Positions 6,204-7,692 of a stretch of 7,692 nucleotides of DNA are shown here, one piece after another; the stretch's first letter is position 1; every line of letters starts with the position of its first letter. The translations under genes were made by a program, and so were the position numbers. The notes beneath the pieces were generated by a model. The model worked only from the letters and a program-made list of their open reading frames with translations. It did no database searches and had not been told where the DNA came from. Where the stretch lies: positions 1 to 7,692 of the forward strand of contig JAYTQU010000232.1 of NCBI GenBank assembly GCA_043746555.1. The letters run 5' to 3'. The DNA comes from CAZQYC01 sp043746555 (GTDB lineage Bacteria > Pseudomonadota > Gammaproteobacteria > Steroidobacterales > Steroidobacteraceae).

Positions 6204-7252
6204 GGCGTCGATCCTGGCGCAAAATGGATTGCCATTCCATCCTCCAACTCGTAGTTGCCGCTAACGATGACGAGCTCCCCGGCCTTTAGACCGTCGCTCA
6301 CTTGTAGAAATACAGCGTCGCGCACACCAACGTGAAGCGGACGACGGTGTGCGACTTTGTCCTTGGCAACGAAGACGTACGGTTGATCGCCTGCATAGAG
6401 CACGGCGCTGGCCGGCACGGCGATCGCATTTTCGTACTTGGCAATCTCAATCTGTGCTTGCACGGCGGCGCCCGGCAGCAAACCCGAGTTGCGAGGGAGA
6501 TTGATTATCGCGACCGCCAGATGCGTTTGTGGATCAACCCGGCGATCGACGCTCGTGATTCGTGCAGTTACGATTTTAGTGGAAGCGGAGAGCGGTGCGA
6601 TTCGAACGATTTGATCGGCTGCGATACGCGCCAGGCCGTCGGGTTCTATGCCTATGCGAACGATCAACTTATCGGGTTGCGCGACGCGCGCGATGACCGC
6701 GCCGGAGGCAAGCAAGTCGCCCGGCTGCGCGGTGAGCCCATCGACAATGCCATCCTGGGGAGCATCAAGTGTGCGGGTGCCGCCAGCACCGATGCGCGCG
6801 ATCAAGCTGTCGCGTAACTCGCGCGCTGTCATCGCTGCATTTTGCGCGCTTTGTAGCTCCGACTCCGTCGCAAGACCTTGGCTTCGCAAACGCATCAGGC
6901 GCTCGCGTTCATCCGCCGCGGCAGTGGCATCGCGTTGCGCCTTGTCAAGCTCAAGTTGCGATGTCGCGCTCGCGGCCAAATCCACGATGGGCTGACCTTT
7001 GCGCACCGGCGCGCCGCTGACGACCCACAACTTCACGACGCGCGCTTCGTATTGCAAGGGAAGACTCATCACCGCCGACGCCGCAAATTCCACGGTGCCA
7101 TACGCGGTCAGTGTTTCTTCCATCGTGCGTGACTCGGCGGCATGTGTCTCCACCAATGCCGAAGGTGCCGATGCGGGAGCATCTGGAGGATCGGTGCAAC
7201 CAGCGATCGCAAGCACGCACGCGATTGTCGGGAGATAGTGGCGAAGTTTCAT
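6200..7252 (-). CDS. RND efflux membrane fusion protein (periplasmic adaptor), lipoprotein
   Basis: This 350-residue protein links the inner-membrane pump to the outer membrane channel. The N-terminus, MKLRHYLPTIACVLAIAGC, is a lipoprotein signal with lipobox I16-A17-G18-C19, so it should be lipid-anchored at C19. Then come a first half-lipoyl segment (about 69-92, with VVSGAPVRKGQPIV), an alpha-helical hairpin or coiled coil (about 97-153, rich in Ala, Glu and Arg), a second half-lipoyl segment (about 161-190, with APQDGIVDGL and PGDLLASG), a beta-barrel with GLLPGAAVQAQI (257-268), and a membrane-proximal domain starting IAVPASAVL (277-285). These are the standard HlyD/AcrA-type parts, in order. 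The ATG at 7250-7252 was chosen because it puts the signal at the N-terminus and overlaps the upstream stop as ATGA; the frame stays open to 7318, but that extension is not signal-like. Its TGA overlaps the pump's GTG. No His- or Met-rich metal-binding segment is seen. Confidence 0.95.
   Translation of the reverse strand: MKLRHYLPTIACVLAIAGCTDPPDAPASAPSALVETHAAESRTMEETLTAYGTVEFAASAVMSLPLQYEARVVKLWVVSGAPVRKGQPIVDLAASATSQLELDKAQRDATAAADERERLMRLRSQGLATESELQSAQNAAMTARELRDSLIARIGAGGTRTLDAPQDGIVDGLTAQPGDLLASGAVIARVAQPDKLIVRIGIEPDGLARIAADQIVRIAPLSASTKIVTARITSVDRRVDPQTHLAVAIINLPRNSGLLPGAAVQAQIEIAKYENAIAVPASAVLYAGDQPYVFVAKDKVAHRRPLHVGVRDAVFLQVSDGLKAGELVIVSGNYELEDGMAIHFAPGSTP
6212..6215 (-). promoter_or_regulatory. 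Ribosome binding site for the RND pump
   Basis: AGGA on the minus strand, 8 bases before the GTG start at 6201-6203 and inside the end of the fusion-protein gene. It supports the GTG start over later in-frame ATGs. Confidence 0.6.
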
Positions 7253-7692
7253 GGAGTAATCGATCCAGTGAGTGGACGTCCGACAGCGAGCAGCAACGCG
7301 AGACGTTGCTCCGCACAAGATTGCTCAAGCGCGATCAGCGCCAGTTGCTTGTCGATTGCGGCTGCACGCGCCGATTCGGCAATCGGAAGCGTCACATCGC
7401 CGCGTTGTGCGGCCGCTTCCAAGCTACTTGCAACTTGTTCGATTTTTGGTACTTGCGTTTGCAATACGAGACGAGCTTGCTCATCGCGTGTCAGTGCCGA
7501 AACCAACGCGGCAATGTCAGCGCGAGTTTGATGCAGACGCGCGGCATACTCTGCTCGCAATTGATCGCGATTGGCCGTCGCCACGGCGATGGCACCGCGA
7601 TTCCGGTTCCAGAGCGGCAGATCAAAACTGACGGCCGGTCCGAATGTCTGTACGCGACTCGTATCGCGCGCACGATTGAGGGTAATCGATAG
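7249..7692 (-). CDS. TolC-like outer membrane efflux protein, C-terminal part (cut by the right edge)
   Basis: The frame stays open from the right edge to TGA at 7249-7251, giving the last 147 residues of the protein. Fragment residues 18-33 read GPAVSFDLPLWNRNRG, the hallmark of the second repeat in outer membrane factors: a beta strand, then the P-[LI]-[FW]-x-RNRG turn leading into the long helix. A long alpha-helical segment rich in Ala, Gln, Leu and Arg follows (about 34-140), including TLPIAESARA and a final LLLAVGRPL, consistent with the periplasmic helices of the TolC trimer. Outer membrane factors form the exit channel for RND pumps. The signal peptide and first repeat lie outside the window. 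The stop overlaps the fusion protein's ATG by ATGA, so this is the upstream gene of the three seen here, and the promoter is also outside the window. Confidence 0.9.
   Translation of the reverse strand, partial: LSITLNRARDTSRVQTFGPAVSFDLPLWNRNRGAIAVATANRDQLRAEYAARLHQTRADIAALVSALTRDEQARLVLQTQVPKIEQVASSLEAAAQRGDVTLPIAESARAAAIDKQLALIALEQSCAEQRLALLLAVGRPLTGSITP

Noticed and set aside
7253..7318. Longer fusion protein starting upstream of 7252
   Set aside because: It would put 22 residues before the lipoprotein signal and overlap the outer membrane factor gene far more than the neat ATGA junction.
7111..7692. 193-codon plus-strand frame over the MFP and outer membrane factor genes
   Set aside because: It is antisense to recognised coding sequence with conserved motifs and has no recognisable domain.
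3123..7692. Assigning the pump to heavy-metal export
   Set aside because: The helix 10 Glu and DEGGF hint at it, but there are no Met or His clusters in the fusion protein and the Asp-Asp pair is drug-pump-like, so the substrate is left open.

Overview
The window is a mid-GC piece of DNA (mid-50s percent by eye) in which every gene I can support lies on the minus strand. It suggests a Gram-negative, probably proteobacterial, organism: it carries an outer-membrane-factor/membrane-fusion-protein/RND efflux system, a lipoprotein signal and an exported PAP2 enzyme. I cannot name the genus. Read in the direction of transcription, from the right edge to the left, it falls into three blocks. Block 1 (7692 to 3123) is a tightly packed tripartite efflux operon: the end of a TolC-like outer membrane factor, then a lipoprotein membrane fusion protein, then a complete 1026-residue RND inner-membrane pump. 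Stop and start codons overlap at both junctions (ATGA and GTGA), so the three are almost certainly translated together and assemble into one envelope-spanning exporter. A modest hairpin followed by a T-run lies just after the pump gene. The substrate cannot be read from the sequence. Block 2 (2931 to 1904) is a two-gene unit: an AAA-type P-loop ATPase whose stop overlaps, by ATGA, the start of a histidine-phosphatase-type reading frame. The phosphatase stops after only 73 residues, at about the first third of the family fold, and is probably a remnant. Between it and the next gene is about 440 bp without a convincing gene. It contains a tetranucleotide repeat, a candidate -10 box for the PAP2 gene, an imperfect palindrome and an unexplained plus-strand open frame. 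Block 3 (1460 to 1) holds a complete exported PAP2 phosphatase, a possible 50-codon gene ending in a His-Pro repeat, and the N-terminal part of an MFS transporter. The MFS frame breaks at about position 100. Directly after its stop, in the same frame, comes an internal segment of a propionyl/acetyl-CoA synthetase that runs off the left edge. The left half of the window therefore shows repeated gene breakage (MFS, acyl-CoA synthetase, histidine phosphatase), while the efflux operon on the right looks intact. This could be a decaying or rearranged accessory region, or in part an assembly or cloning junction. I see no CRISPR array, RNA gene, complete insertion sequence or clear new defence system. 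The least explained items are the MFS/acyl-CoA synthetase junction, the ATPase-phosphatase pair and the RND pump's mixed family signatures.
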